A stretch of 64,000 nucleotides of DNA from Perkinsela sp. pyNocScin1 (GCA_964019655.1 CAXHTR010000005.1:1487945-1551944); one strand, 5' to 3'. Positions 19,053 to 28,319 are shown, numbered from the stretch's first letter. A program made the numbers and translations. Notes: generated from the sequence alone by a model not told the origin.

Positions 19053-19880
19053 TCATAAGATCACACGATCCGTCTCTGCGCCGGTCTCGTCCACAAAGGC
19101 GACGAGGTTTGTGTTGCTCAAGTCAACGATGCCATACTCGACGCTTGTCGAGATCACTGCAGTCCCCGTATAGGCATTGCCACCCGCGTAGAGCTTTTCG
19201 AGCGTGTCTGGCACCTTGTGCAGCTGGAAGCTGCCGCTGAGACGGTTTTCGTGGAAGTAGAGCTCGAAGAGTGCTGGTGGGAGGTTTTCGATGGAGATGG
19301 ACCCACTGAGCAGGTTGTCCGCTACATTGAGGCAGACAAGCGTGTCTGGCAGCTCGTTGAGGAAGAGACTGCCGCAGAATGCATTGTTGTTGACCTGGAT
19401 CTTTCGGAGCTTTGGCGGCAAGCTGCGCAGGTCGCAGCTGCCTGTGAAACGGTTGTGCGCGAGGTTCACACTGACCATCGGCTCTGGGAGCTTGGGCATG
19501 TCCACGGATCCCGACAGCTCGTTGCGCCAGAGGATGAGCTTTTCGAGCGTATCCGGGAGGTTTGTGGTCTGAAATGTACCCGAGGCGGCGTTACCAGTAA
19601 TTTTACACTTTTGGACCCGTGGCGGCAGATAGTCGAGCGAGACCGTTCCGCCGGCGTAAAAGTCGTCGAGAACGATGACGTGGCCATTTTCGTCGCAGAC
19701 GACATCTTCCCACCCGCAAGCGTCCGTGAAGCTCCCACTCTCGTCTTGCAGGTCCGCCTTGGTGGGTTCGTTACAGTTTTTAACGAGAAGCTCCATGTAT
19801 TGCTGATCACTGAGCATCATGCGGTCAAAGCGGCCTGTGATTTCGTCAGCTGTGTGAAAAATTTGTATGAGAAGGTGCAT
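19053..19880 (-). CDS. LRR protein, subtype A
   Basis: 275 residues. Start MHLLIQIFHTADEITGRFD, then MMLSDQQYMELLVKNC. Both cap cysteines are kept (C-G-W-E-D-V-V-C). About eight very regular 23-residue repeats follow (NELSGSVDMPKLP, NRFTGSCDLRSLP, NAFCGSLFLNELP, NLLSGSISIENLP, NRLSGSFQLHKVP). It ends with LVAFVDETGAETD. A clean reference for the repeat consensus. The long antisense open frame over it is a codon-bias shadow. Confidence 0.9.
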   Translation of the reverse strand: MHLLIQIFHTADEITGRFDRMMLSDQQYMELLVKNCNEPTKADLQDESGSFTDACGWEDVVCDENGHVIVLDDFYAGGTVSLDYLPPRVQKCKITGNAASGTFQTTNLPDTLEKLILWRNELSGSVDMPKLPEPMVSVNLAHNRFTGSCDLRSLPPKLRKIQVNNNAFCGSLFLNELPDTLVCLNVADNLLSGSISIENLPPALFELYFHENRLSGSFQLHKVPDTLEKLYAGGNAYTGTAVISTSVEYGIVDLSNTNLVAFVDETGAETDRVIL

Positions 19881-20155
19881 GGCTTATTCAAGAAAAATGG
19901 AAAAGAAAAAATTAGGTGTGATTCCGATTTCTCCGAAGGATTCTCACACGCTGAGGGCCATGGCTGCCTTTTTCATAAAGAATTCCTCCACTTCCCAGTC
20001 ATGCCGCGAGTGGAAGATATGTGTGACGTTCAAGTAAGAAGCACAGCTAGGAGTACTACTTGAGAGCTACTGCTATACCGCGATCGCAAATCTGTACGAA
20101 CAGCATAAATACCCTGACTCACATACACAGTATGAGACACACTGACTCATAAATT

Positions 20156-20824
20156 TCATACGCGCTCCAGCCACTTGAATGTCTTTTTCTGATTCCCAGT
20201 GACAACAACACGCCTAATCTTGCTTTTGTCAATGCGAATGCACTCTACATCGAGCAAAGCAGTGTCAATGTACAAAATTTCCTGCTGAATCAATGGATTG
20301 CTGTTCAGGTAGACTGTTTTCAGTTTTAGTGGCAAATTCACGAGTGTTATAGAGCCACAGAGAAAATTTTGGCTCAGATCCAGATGCACAAGGCCCCTCG
20401 GCAGCGCTGTCATCTCAGGGCACCCACAGATGTCATTTATCGCAAATGAGACATCGATGGCCTCTCGCGGCAGTGCTCGCGTGCAAATTCGAAACCTTTG
20501 ATAGCACATGGCAATCAAGAGGTGCTGGACTGTGCTCGGCATGTACTCCACCTGAATCTTGCCAAAGTGGCGCAGGCGCGAGATGCTAAACGCCCGCAAC
20601 ACACCATCGACGCACAGTGTTCGGAAGGTCTGCTTCACGTAGCCGTGGAGAATCTCGGGGTTCTGCGACCTCCAGCTGCACACATCCGGGCTGAAGCCGA
20701 TCCACTTCTCTCGGTCGCTTGGGTAGATGAACGGTAGGACGCTTCCCATGAGTGAGTTCTGCATTGATGTATTCACGCTATGCGGGTTGAGGTCTTCTAT
20801 GCAAGAAAAGACGAGGAAGAGCAT
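20156..20824 (-). CDS. LRR protein, subtype B
   Basis: 222 residues. Start MLFLVFSCIEDLNPHS, then MQNSLMGSVLP. Enlarged loop: C-S-W-R-S ... FRTLCVDGVLRAF. The motif FRICTRALPREAIDV (a Cys where others have Asp) leads into NDICGCPEMTALP and NFLCGSITLVNLP. The last unit carries NSNPLIQQEILYIDTALL, the subtype B ending. No VVDE tail. Confidence 0.84.
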   Translation of the reverse strand: MLFLVFSCIEDLNPHSVNTSMQNSLMGSVLPFIYPSDREKWIGFSPDVCSWRSQNPEILHGYVKQTFRTLCVDGVLRAFSISRLRHFGKIQVEYMPSTVQHLLIAMCYQRFRICTRALPREAIDVSFAINDICGCPEMTALPRGLVHLDLSQNFLCGSITLVNLPLKLKTVYLNSNPLIQQEILYIDTALLDVECIRIDKSKIRRVVVTGNQKKTFKWLERV

Positions 20825-21015
20825 TTGAGAGATTTGGAAAGATTGAGGGAAGTCGGATAAGACTTGAGATCTTTTTTGAATATGCCTTACTTTGCTTGGG
20901 TCTTGTCTACAAATTTACTTCGAGCTTCGGCAGATGGAGCACTGTTCCTTCTTTTCGCTAAGTCGTGCTCAGCGTATTCTCAAGCAACAAATGCCGAGAT
21001 TTACGAACTGAAAGC

Positions 21016-22554
21016 CTAACGTCTACCACTTGCCAGCAATGGCTGCTTGACTTCAATCGCACTGATTTCAAAAGCTTCAATGTGGATCTTGCTCGCACTC
21101 CCTACGGGTAACTCCCGACCAGTTCCATCCGCTCGTACGATGATAGGCGTAGCCTTCTCTACCTTCCGCCACCCAACTGTCATTCCTGGGACACTCTTGA
21201 TGAAGTCCACATGCCTGGCCACTGGAGCCGCTGCATTCTCTGTCTTATCCCTCTCAGCATTCAGCTCATCGACAAACTTGAGTCGCTTCAGCGGAACGCA
21301 CGGCGTCACATAGCGCCGCCAGACAGACTGGACGAGCCTCGCCGCTGCATGTGTCAGCCAGTACAAGAAAAGCTTTTTGAGTACGTGCGGCAGGCGCTGT
21401 ATATCTGTCGCCTCTGTGCGCACCTGCGCCATCCAGCACTCGAGCACGTGCCCTGCCAGCGCATGCACCGCCGCAAGAACGCCCTCGAACCTCTTTCCCT
21501 CTCTCTCGATCCGCCTGCACACTTCTTCCCACGAACGCATATTCACATCTCTGAGTAGTGCCTGCAGCACATTGTACTGTGTATCGCTCAAAATCGCCTT
21601 TGGGTCAATGGCCGTCTCGCCCATCTGCTGCATGCTCCGCACGCGCTCAGCGATGACCCGCAGGTACCTCGGCGAGTCGGCGCTCCGGTGGTGCTCCTGG
21701 AACTCGTGGCGCTTGAACTTTAAGATCGAATTGCGCTTGACGGTTGCGACCTCACCCGAACGCTTCGACTGCCGGAGAACGATGCCCTCTGCGATGTTTG
21801 CTGGGATGACATGCTCACGAATGCCGAGAAAATGTGGAATGAGCGTCTCGAAGCGGTCGATGTCGAAGGCTATGCACCGCCGGAAGCTCCCACGGAAGAT
21901 CTCGCGCGCGAAGAGAAGGCCGGGGATCTCCTGAAAAATCTCCCGCGCGTGGTCCGGCGACAGGAGGATCCACGGCGTGTCCGCCTTCTTGCGGTACTTG
22001 ATCTCATAGGCGTAGAAGTGGATGTTCGGGCTGTACTGCGGGTGGAACGTCCCTGGGATGTTGATGGACGCGATCTGCCGGCGCTGGCCGTTGAATTTAG
22101 TGAACTTGGGCCTCTGCGAAACCTCTGGGTGGACATACCGCCCGCCGATGAGCTCGCCGTAGACGATCGCCGCGTTGGCGCGGCCGAACTTGGCTCGAAG
22201 TGCCCGGAGAAAGTGCGGGACCTGCTTTTCGAGCTTGGGCACGAGCGACGTGTACCCGAAGAAGAACTCTGTGTCCCGGAGGTATCCCGAGCGCTTCGCG
22301 AAGCGGACGCAGCGGCCCTCCTGCAGCATGTGGATGGAAAAGTTCACCCCGTTGACTTTTTCTTCCGCGACCCACTCGTGGCCCGCGGTGAGCGTCGAGT
22401 CAAAGTGCTCAACCCGGAGCACATCGACTTCGCAGTACCGCTCGAAGGGCTCGGCCGGCGTCGATGTATGCTTGGTTTCGGGCGGCTTGGGCAACATGCG
22501 CGTCGGCCTGGGCTCGCGCTTCCACACCTGGCGCACAGCGTGTGAAAGGCGCAT
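21016..22554 (-). CDS. RNA ligase, kinetoplastid RNA-editing-ligase-like (Rnl2 family)
   Basis: 512 residues from the ATG giving MRLSHAVRQVWKREPRP, a basic, acid-free start that suits mitochondrial import. Nucleotidyl-transferase motifs appear in order: motif I E65-K66-V-N-G69-V-N-F (K66 the expected AMP-accepting lysine), motif III YGELIGG (about 132-138), motif IIIa IHFYAYEI (about 178-185), motif IV AEGIVLR (about 255-261) and motif V ILKFK (about 277-281). A further 230 residues without ligase motifs follow, as in editing ligases that use a C-terminal domain to join the editosome. Expected reaction: ATP-dependent sealing of nicked RNA. Whether it is REL1- or REL2-like I cannot tell. Strongest marker of kinetoplastid ancestry here. 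Confidence 0.82.
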   Translation of the reverse strand: MRLSHAVRQVWKREPRPTRMLPKPPETKHTSTPAEPFERYCEVDVLRVEHFDSTLTAGHEWVAEEKVNGVNFSIHMLQEGRCVRFAKRSGYLRDTEFFFGYTSLVPKLEKQVPHFLRALRAKFGRANAAIVYGELIGGRYVHPEVSQRPKFTKFNGQRRQIASINIPGTFHPQYSPNIHFYAYEIKYRKKADTPWILLSPDHAREIFQEIPGLLFAREIFRGSFRRCIAFDIDRFETLIPHFLGIREHVIPANIAEGIVLRQSKRSGEVATVKRNSILKFKRHEFQEHHRSADSPRYLRVIAERVRSMQQMGETAIDPKAILSDTQYNVLQALLRDVNMRSWEEVCRRIEREGKRFEGVLAAVHALAGHVLECWMAQVRTEATDIQRLPHVLKKLFLYWLTHAAARLVQSVWRRYVTPCVPLKRLKFVDELNAERDKTENAAAPVARHVDFIKSVPGMTVGWRKVEKATPIIVRADGTGRELPVGSASKIHIEAFEISAIEVKQPLLASGRR

Positions 22555-22700
22555 GCGCAATGTGGGAAAGTATGAAAAGAATAAAAAATGAAATCGGTCA
22601 TTCGTGGCGAAGCGAAGCACTCACATTTATGAAAACACCTGAATCCTCTACTATCGATCTCTTCTTCTAAAGAAATGTAAAGGAGCAAACATACCATGCC

Positions 22701-22935
22701 TTAGAGCAGCAAAACTACAGCATATCTTGTGGTTTTGTCGAGACGTTCATGACCTCCCTGATAAACTCCCTGCTCGAGCTTCGGCGTGCAGTTCAGGTAG
22801 ATCAGTGAAACATTGCGATGCCCACCAGTAAAAACTCACAAAAACTCAACGAATGCGGGTGTTTTGCATTGCGTAGACGCTCTCACCTTCACCGTTTTCG
22901 ATTCAGCAGAGGAAGAGTGCTGAAGCGGGGAGCAT
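22701..22935 (-). pseudogene. Decayed LRR gene, subtype B
   Basis: At 22935 an ATG opens MLPASALFLC and then TGA. In the same frame after the stop comes VYAMQN, the subtype B helix start (MQNTLV or MQNKLI in relatives). About 90 bp on, another frame reads NVSLIYLNCTPKLEQGVY, resembling the subtype B ending (YLDKNPQLKQKVV in the gene at 25599). The middle is deleted. A remnant. Confidence 0.5.
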
Positions 22936-23029
22936 TGGCGAATACTTAAAACCGGAACCCACTGGTTCTGCGCCGCCATTCTTTTCATCTCTGCATGCTG
23001 CACTGCACGTCTGCGTTAACCTCACTTTG

Positions 23030-23137
23030 CTACATTTTTATGATCCCATTCTTGGTGTGCCGAAAAAGCTTCAGGACGATATACAGGAGCAGAGCCTTCA
23101 CAAAGAACTTAAGAAGAAGCTTTTCTATCCCTCCCAT
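23030..23137 (-). CDS. Possible micro-protein with one membrane segment
   Basis: A 35-codon frame with ATG and stop on the block's coding strand reads MGGIEKLLLKFFVKALLLYI and then VLKLFRHTKNG: a hydrophobic stretch flanked by basic residues. It may be a chance frame; its only support is strand, ATG and composition. Confidence 0.25.
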   Translation of the reverse strand: MGGIEKLLLKFFVKALLLYIVLKLFRHTKNGIIKM

Positions 23138-23256
23138 GCGCGTGCATTCGTGGAAATGAAAATAAAGTATTTATGAAAAAACCCATACAGCCAAGGCCAC
23201 CGACCCAACAATTCAAACTTCTTTATTCGCAGATTGGATCTTCACACGCTCTGTAC

Positions 23257-23961
23257 CTAAAGTAGGTCGTACGACTTGACGACCCAGGACGGGTTTCTCT
23301 CATCAGCCTCTCCATGGAGCGGCCGCACGTAATCTACGAGCTGGATGTCGAGCTCCACTGTCCCAAGGCTCTCTGGCACTTTGTCGTAGTATACGACGCT
23401 CTGCTTGAGCCTGCTGTTCCCATGAAGGTGGAGCGTTTTGAGGGTTTGGGGCAGGTGCAGGAGCGCGATCGGACCGCTAATACGGTTCCAATGCAGACTC
23501 AAAAACTCAAGATGCGCTGGTAAGACCGCGAGGTCTGGGCAGCCGTAGATTTCGTTCGAGCTCAAGTCGATCACCACTGCCTCGCGCGGAAACACGCGGG
23601 TGTCGATCCGAAAGCTCTGCGCACAGAAGTTGACGTACAGCTTTTGGACAGTGCTCGGCGTGTATTCGAGGTTGTAGCTTCCGTGTACTCCAAGCGCTGG
23701 CATTTGGAGTAGATAAATGCACTGCAGAACGTTGTCAGCGCAGGCAACCTGAAAGCCCTGAGTTTCGAGAATAAGTGGCCGCTCCGGCGTTGAGGCCTCG
23801 CGCCAGCTGCAGATGTCAGCGTCTCTGTCAGCCTCAGAGCGTGTGGACAGGAAGTCTGTATCCGAGAAGAACTGGCGCATGAGGGCGCTCTGCATGGTGC
23901 GGTGCACTTGAGCAGATGTTCGGTCGAAGGAAGCGAAGATGAGGGCATGGAAAATGGGCAT
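23257..23961 (-). CDS. LRR protein, subtype B
   Basis: 234 residues, started at the ATG giving MPIFHALIFASFDRTSAQ. The frame is open about 200 codons upstream, but that extension overlaps the next gene antisense-free on the same strand and matches nothing in the family. Helix MQSALMRQFF; loop C-S-W-R-E ... FQVACADNVLQC; motif FRIDTRVFPREAVVI; repeats NEIYGCPDLAVLP and NRISGPIALLHLP; ending NSRLKQSVVYYDKVP. A further 30 residues follow without a VVDE tail. Confidence 0.83.
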   Translation of the reverse strand: MPIFHALIFASFDRTSAQVHRTMQSALMRQFFSDTDFLSTRSEADRDADICSWREASTPERPLILETQGFQVACADNVLQCIYLLQMPALGVHGSYNLEYTPSTVQKLYVNFCAQSFRIDTRVFPREAVVIDLSSNEIYGCPDLAVLPAHLEFLSLHWNRISGPIALLHLPQTLKTLHLHGNSRLKQSVVYYDKVPESLGTVELDIQLVDYVRPLHGEADERNPSWVVKSYDLL

Positions 23962-24055
23962 TCGATACGATACGGTGAAATATGATGAGAGAAGTAGAGA
24001 ATGCATTGCCTCAGTATGAGTGAAGTTCTGCCTCCTCAATCTTCCATTACCTACA

Positions 24056-25444
24056 TCAGAACATTTCGGGTGCATCCCCATCAAAAACAAGCAGAGATCC
24101 GCCAGATCGATGAACAATGAGAGACTTGCTCTCTTCGTTCCTTGTCCAAAATGGAAACGATGATACATCTCGGTGGCACGCTTGAAAATTCGTATTCTCC
24201 TTCTTGTCCACTTCGCTGCAAGGGATAGTGGAGATGTGCAGAGCGTCCGCATCTTTTTTCTCTGTCGAGCTCCAGATGCATATAGAATCGAACCCCACCC
24301 GCAGAATATACTGGCCATCACCACGATGTTGGCAATTACGAAAAACTTGATCGATAACACAGGAAAATCTTTGATAGAGATCATCGCGGAGTGTTGCCTC
24401 CTGAAACGGATCAAAGCCGAAGACCTCCGCAAAAGACTTCTGCTGATCACTTTGCGTATAGCATTGCTCAGCGAGCACTGCAGAGGATTGACTATCGACA
24501 TGTAAGCAGCGAACAGATGGATAGAGCTCTGCTGCGATACGGAGCGCAAGAAGGTCGGTTGCATCTAGTGGCTGAAGCATAAAGTGCGTCGGGTCGTCGG
24601 GTGAGCGGTCATTCTTGGCTCGTGTGCGGGCGTCGTTGATAATGGTGAAGTTCTGATGCTTGAAAGAGACGGCGAAAGAGCGCTCACCGACTCGCAGTAC
24701 TTTGCGTGGACCTTCGATATCTTCCGAATGCACTGCTTTCCTTTCGCTGTCAAGCTGATCTGCTTGTGCAATCTTCCGTAAAAATATGTGTCTCTTCTCT
24801 GTGGCTGTGCAAGTTTTTTTCTTGAGCGCAGAGCCGATATGCAATTTTCCACTTCTATAGGAAAGTGGAACTCGTAAATCACCCACTCTTTGTCTAAAGT
24901 GAAGCTTTACGAGAATTTGAATGAGGGTATTGGCACCTATGTGACACTTCACGTCTTTCATGCCACGTGGTGTGACAGCAGCTGAGCTTTGAAAGTGGAC
25001 GGCACGCTCTGTATCAGCAGAGAAGATCGCTTGTAGAAGACTTTTATCGACATGTGAACCGAAAATGCGATAGGGCGGATAACAGGATCGTCGAGGCATT
25101 CTTTCCTTTTCATGCGTACGGTCCCTGGTGCTCATATCAGAAATCTCGACATTTATGCGTCTTACCTTGGCTGTTGGGATCTCAATCATGTACGCTGATG
25201 ATGCAGCATACCACTGCGGAATCTTCTGCTCGTATGACTCGTACCGCTTCTGTAAAAATTCAAAGTAATGATCTGCTTGCCTCTGGAGAATAGTGGGCTG
25301 CCTCGGCTTTGGTGTATGGCCGCCTGGTACTACCGCTTTTCGGCGCTTGGAAGAAACCTTTGGGGATGACTCACCGGTGAATACTGCATACCTTTCTTTG
25401 CGCTTCTTCGAAAAGAACCCGCTCGAATCACCAGGTCTGTTCAT
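24056..25444 (-). CDS. Unrecognised protein with nuclear-type basic clusters
   Basis: 462 residues; I do not recognise it. The first 40 residues hold two basic clusters (KKRKER near 13-18 and SKRRKAV near 33-39) of the nuclear-localisation type. The rest is a mixed alpha/beta sequence with no membrane segment or repeat, including WYAASSAYMIEIPTAKVRRI, FAVSFKHQNFTIINDARTR and VGFDSICIWSS. A long uninterrupted frame on the block's coding strand, with a composition unlike the LRR proteins, makes a real gene likely. It sits between two subtype B LRR genes with about 100-150 bp spacing. Confidence 0.7.
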   Translation of the reverse strand: MNRPGDSSGFFSKKRKERYAVFTGESSPKVSSKRRKAVVPGGHTPKPRQPTILQRQADHYFEFLQKRYESYEQKIPQWYAASSAYMIEIPTAKVRRINVEISDMSTRDRTHEKERMPRRSCYPPYRIFGSHVDKSLLQAIFSADTERAVHFQSSAAVTPRGMKDVKCHIGANTLIQILVKLHFRQRVGDLRVPLSYRSGKLHIGSALKKKTCTATEKRHIFLRKIAQADQLDSERKAVHSEDIEGPRKVLRVGERSFAVSFKHQNFTIINDARTRAKNDRSPDDPTHFMLQPLDATDLLALRIAAELYPSVRCLHVDSQSSAVLAEQCYTQSDQQKSFAEVFGFDPFQEATLRDDLYQRFSCVIDQVFRNCQHRGDGQYILRVGFDSICIWSSTEKKDADALHISTIPCSEVDKKENTNFQACHRDVSSFPFWTRNEESKSLIVHRSGGSLLVFDGDAPEMF

Positions 25445-25598
25445 TCCGTCATTCGTTCTCTATAAACAAGCAATAAACTTAATACGCAAATGGGCACATA
25501 GCTTGGCAGCATGCGACACCAAAGAGAACTTGGCAATCTTAACGAGTCACTCCATCTCTTCTGACGACTTCAATGCAAGCGTCATCAACCAATGCCCC

Positions 25599-26285
25599 CT
25601 AGGCCCGTACGAACTCTACCCAGCCACCATCGTATCTTGCTCCAGTCACATCCTTGATTTTCCCGATCCTGCTGCCATCGAAGCGTGCGATTTCTATGTG
25701 CTCTGGAAGATTGTCAAAGAGCACAACTTTTTGCTTGAGCTGTGGATTTTTGTCGAGGTAGAGGAATATGAGTGTTGATGGGAGCTTGGTCAGAAATATC
25801 GGCCCGCAGATCAGATTGTCGGACAAGTCCAGCTCAACAAGCTTCGTTGGTAGAATGGTCAGGTCGGGGCACCCATGAATCTCGTTGGTGCGCAAGTTCA
25901 CCTCGACAGCTGCCCTTGGAAAGGCGCGCGTGTCAATTGGATAATTTTGGAATGCCTGGCTGATCCGCAAGCGCTGGACTGTTTGTGGGCAGTACCCGAT
26001 CGGGAATATGATCGGGCTGCGCTGCGGCCGAACATTTCGTAGATTAATCGAAATCTCTGTGAGCACATCGTCGACGCACGTCGTTTGGAGGTGTGGGGAC
26101 TCTGAGCGGTCGGCCCCCGACGAGACCCAGTTGCAGATATTGGGGTCACCGCTCGACTGAAATTTGATGTAGTCTCTATGTGCTTCTGCGAAAAAGCGCT
26201 CTACCAGCGTATTCTGCATTTCAAGGAGGCTCACAGCGGGTGGTACATCAGATGCGACGATTGTGAGAGAAATGAAAATTCTCAT
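25599..26285 (-). CDS. LRR protein, subtype B
   Basis: 228 residues. Start MRIFISLTIVASDVPPAVS, then EMQNTLVERFFAEA. Loop C-N-W-V-S ... LQTTCVDDVLTEI. Motif YPIDTRAFPRAAVEV, then NEIHGCPDLTILP and NLICGPIFLTKLP, ending in YLDKNPQLKQKVVLFDNLP. The C-terminal stretch IGKIKDVTGARYDG may be a diverged tail. Close relative of the gene at 26376. Confidence 0.85.
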   Translation of the reverse strand: MRIFISLTIVASDVPPAVSLLEMQNTLVERFFAEAHRDYIKFQSSGDPNICNWVSSGADRSESPHLQTTCVDDVLTEISINLRNVRPQRSPIIFPIGYCPQTVQRLRISQAFQNYPIDTRAFPRAAVEVNLRTNEIHGCPDLTILPTKLVELDLSDNLICGPIFLTKLPSTLIFLYLDKNPQLKQKVVLFDNLPEHIEIARFDGSRIGKIKDVTGARYDGGWVEFVRA

Positions 26286-26375
26286 TACTTTGAAGGCAAA
26301 AGGCAGTAAATGAAGGAGACTAGCAGAAAGACAAGAAGAAAAATGAAGTTTTCTGCGAAGATATTTACACGTGAC

Positions 26376-27062
26376 CTATCGCACCGCCTCATACCACAGC
26401 CAGGCCTTGCTCTTGTCCTCTCCGTTCACCGGTGTGAACCGCTTGACCCTGCCCTTGTCCACAACGACGCGCCGCATCGACTTTGGGACGTTTCCAAAGT
26501 ACACGACGTCCTGCAAGAGCAGCGGGTTATCGTCGAGGTAGAGGTTCATCATCTGCGACGGCAGCCTTGTGAGCGCTATGGACCCGCTCAGCCGATTCTC
26601 GCGCAGCGCGAGCGTGACGAGGCCCTCTGGCAGGACTGTCAGGTCTGGGCACCCGTAGATGCGGTTTACCTCAAACGAAATGCGCTGTGCGTCCCGCGGA
26701 AACGACCGCGTGTCGATGCGGAACTTTTGGTTGCACCACGCGAGCATAAAGCGCTGGACGGTGCACGGTACGAACTCTGGATAAAAGTACCCGATGTCAT
26801 ACATCTTGCTGACCTCGATCGCGATGATAACACTGTCCAGGCACGACGTGATGAACTTTATGTCGTTTGGGTAGAAAACACCGACAGGTATGTTCGAGCG
26901 CCAGTTGCACACGTTTGGGTCTCCCCTGGACTGCTCTTCGCGGAACGGGGCGTTGATGCTGTAGAAGAACTCGTGAATGAGCTTGTTCTGCATGGCTAGG
27001 GCGCTGTGTGGGTCGCCAGTCGGTTCAGTGTCCGCAGAGCTCAAGAAGAGAATGGATAGCAT
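26376..27062 (-). CDS. LRR protein, subtype B
   Basis: 228 residues from the ATG giving MLSILFLSSADTEPTGD; only a GTG start exists further up. Helix AMQNKLIHEFF; loop C-N-W-R-S ... FITSCLDSVIIAI; motif FRIDTRSFPRDAQRI; repeats NRIYGCPDLTVLP and NRLSGSIALTRLP; ending YLDDNPLLLQDVVYFGNVP. The last residues VKRFTPVNGEDKSKAWLW look like a diverged VVDE-type tail. Confidence 0.85.
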   Translation of the reverse strand: MLSILFLSSADTEPTGDPHSALAMQNKLIHEFFYSINAPFREEQSRGDPNVCNWRSNIPVGVFYPNDIKFITSCLDSVIIAIEVSKMYDIGYFYPEFVPCTVQRFMLAWCNQKFRIDTRSFPRDAQRISFEVNRIYGCPDLTVLPEGLVTLALRENRLSGSIALTRLPSQMMNLYLDDNPLLLQDVVYFGNVPKSMRRVVVDKGRVKRFTPVNGEDKSKAWLWYEAVR

Positions 27063-27263
27063 TGGATAATGAAAAATATATGAAGTAGAATTGAAAAGTA
27101 GCTGAAAATCCTGAGCTCTCTTTTTGGTGAAAGGCACTACAGATTCGCCCGTAAAAAGGTCACACTTCGTGAACTATTATGATATGTACAATCTTTCCAT
27201 TTTTGTGAATTACCCCCGAGCGCGGAATGGACTGATATTGGCTCCTATTCCGTCAACGACTGC
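27063..27263. other. Intergenic, no gene seen
   Basis: Spacer between an LRR gene and an LRR N-terminal remnant on the same strand. A weak in-frame AVVDGIGANIS after the remnant's stop (about 27210-27260) might be a tail fragment. Confidence 0.4.
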
Positions 27264-27365
27264 TCAGATCGCATTTTTGGCGACATCGAACAGCTCTATG
27301 TAGATCTTCGAGGATACGGATTGTGTATCGACTGTATGTGTATCTGCACACAGTAAACACACCAT
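27264..27365 (-). pseudogene. Solitary LRR N-terminal remnant
   Basis: A 33-codon frame with ATG reads MVCLLCADTHTVDTQSVSSK and then IYIELFDVAKNAI and a stop. It has the family plan: short hydrophobic run, CAD, V-D-x-x-S-x-S, then an ELF helix in place of MELL. No repeats follow. Confidence 0.55.
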
Positions 27366-27506
27366 GGCCCTCACAATCGAAAGAGAGTGAAGGAAAATTG
27401 GCGAAGAATATTCTTTGGGTACTATGAGAAGAATAAGGTCTCTTTATAAAAAAGACCGTTCCTTCGTCTTCGGCCGCTCTCAGTCCGTCGGCCTGCATTG
27501 CTCACT

Positions 27507-28319
27507 TCACAACTTTTCTATGAATATATCCGCGTCACCGCTTTCCATTTTGACAATTTCTCCAAATTTATGAATGTCGAGACGCACACCCAGCGTACGG
27601 TTTTCTGGGATCACAAGCCGCTCTTGACCAAAGCCATTTTTCTGAAGATCAATAAAAGTCATACCTTGCGGGAGCGCTGCCATGTCAAGCGACCCAGACA
27701 GGCCTGCATCACGCAAGTCCAAGTATTCCATACAGCCAGGTAGAGTTCGTAAATCGATGGACCCCGAAAAATGATTGCATCTTCCGATAAACTGTATAAC
27801 GGTCGATGGGAGGCCGGCGATGTTCAGTGACCCCTGGAACTGGTTCGAATGGATCAGGATGCGCTTTGAGCTCCTTGGGAGGCTCTCAAGGTGGAACTCA
27901 CCCTGAAACAGATTGTGGGCAATGTTGAAGATCTGGAGACCCTGTGGGAGCGACGCTGTCTCGACGGTCCCCTCGAGCTGGAGGAGGGGAATACCAAAGT
28001 ACTCCACAGACGATGGCATCCACTTCACATCGACACTTCCGCCAGGGCCAATGCTGAACAGGAGATCATCCTCGTCTGGCTCGTCGTCGTCTGTGAGTGC
28101 TGGCGAAAAGTTCACGTGGGTAACATCTCCATTCTCGCTACACTGGACACCAAACCACTCACATGCATCGATAAACTGCAGTGTACCGTCTTGCAATGTA
28201 ATGGTGTGGTGAATATCAGTAACGAGAAGCTCCATGAGCGCTTGTTGCGGCATTGACCCGTTATCGACTCGCCCCGTAGCTGCAGCATCAGCACAGATGA
28301 CGAGATGAAGTGTGTGCAT
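27507..28319 (-). CDS. LRR protein, subtype A
   Basis: 270 residues from MHTLHLVICADAAATGR; the frame is open 47 codons upstream with no family match. SMPQQALMELLVTDI replaces the usual SLSDQ helix. Both cap cysteines are kept (C-E-W-F-G-V-Q-C). An acidic insertion (DDDEPDEDD) follows the cap, a feature shared in milder form with the next gene (28461). About seven repeats (NLFQGEFHLESLP, NQFQGSLNIAGLP, NHFSGSIDLRTLP) run to a degenerate end without VVDE. Confidence 0.84.
   Translation of the reverse strand: MHTLHLVICADAAATGRVDNGSMPQQALMELLVTDIHHTITLQDGTLQFIDACEWFGVQCSENGDVTHVNFSPALTDDDEPDEDDLLFSIGPGGSVDVKWMPSSVEYFGIPLLQLEGTVETASLPQGLQIFNIAHNLFQGEFHLESLPRSSKRILIHSNQFQGSLNIAGLPSTVIQFIGRCNHFSGSIDLRTLPGCMEYLDLRDAGLSGSLDMAALPQGMTFIDLQKNGFGQERLVIPENRTLGVRLDIHKFGEIVKMESGDADIFIEKL

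Noticed and set aside
19218-20063. 281-codon plus-strand open frame
   Set aside because: It lies antisense over a clear LRR gene (19053-19880); LRR codon bias keeps the opposite strand open. No motif of its own.
21811-22545. 244-codon plus-strand open frame
   Set aside because: Antisense to the RNA ligase, whose catalytic motifs are all in the minus-strand frame.
21016-22554. Giant-virus origin of the window, because such viruses also carry Rnl2-type ligases
   Set aside because: Long directional gene blocks with a divergent switch region, pyrimidine tracts before start codons, a large satellite and several DNA transposons fit a kinetoplastid nuclear genome better.
23962-24564. N-terminal extension of the LRR gene at 23257
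   Set aside because: The 200-codon extension overlaps the end of the gene at 24056 and has no similarity to any relative; the internal ATG gives a normal family start.
26310-26999. 229-codon plus-strand open frame
   Set aside because: Antisense over the subtype B LRR gene at 26376-27062 and against the direction of the whole block.
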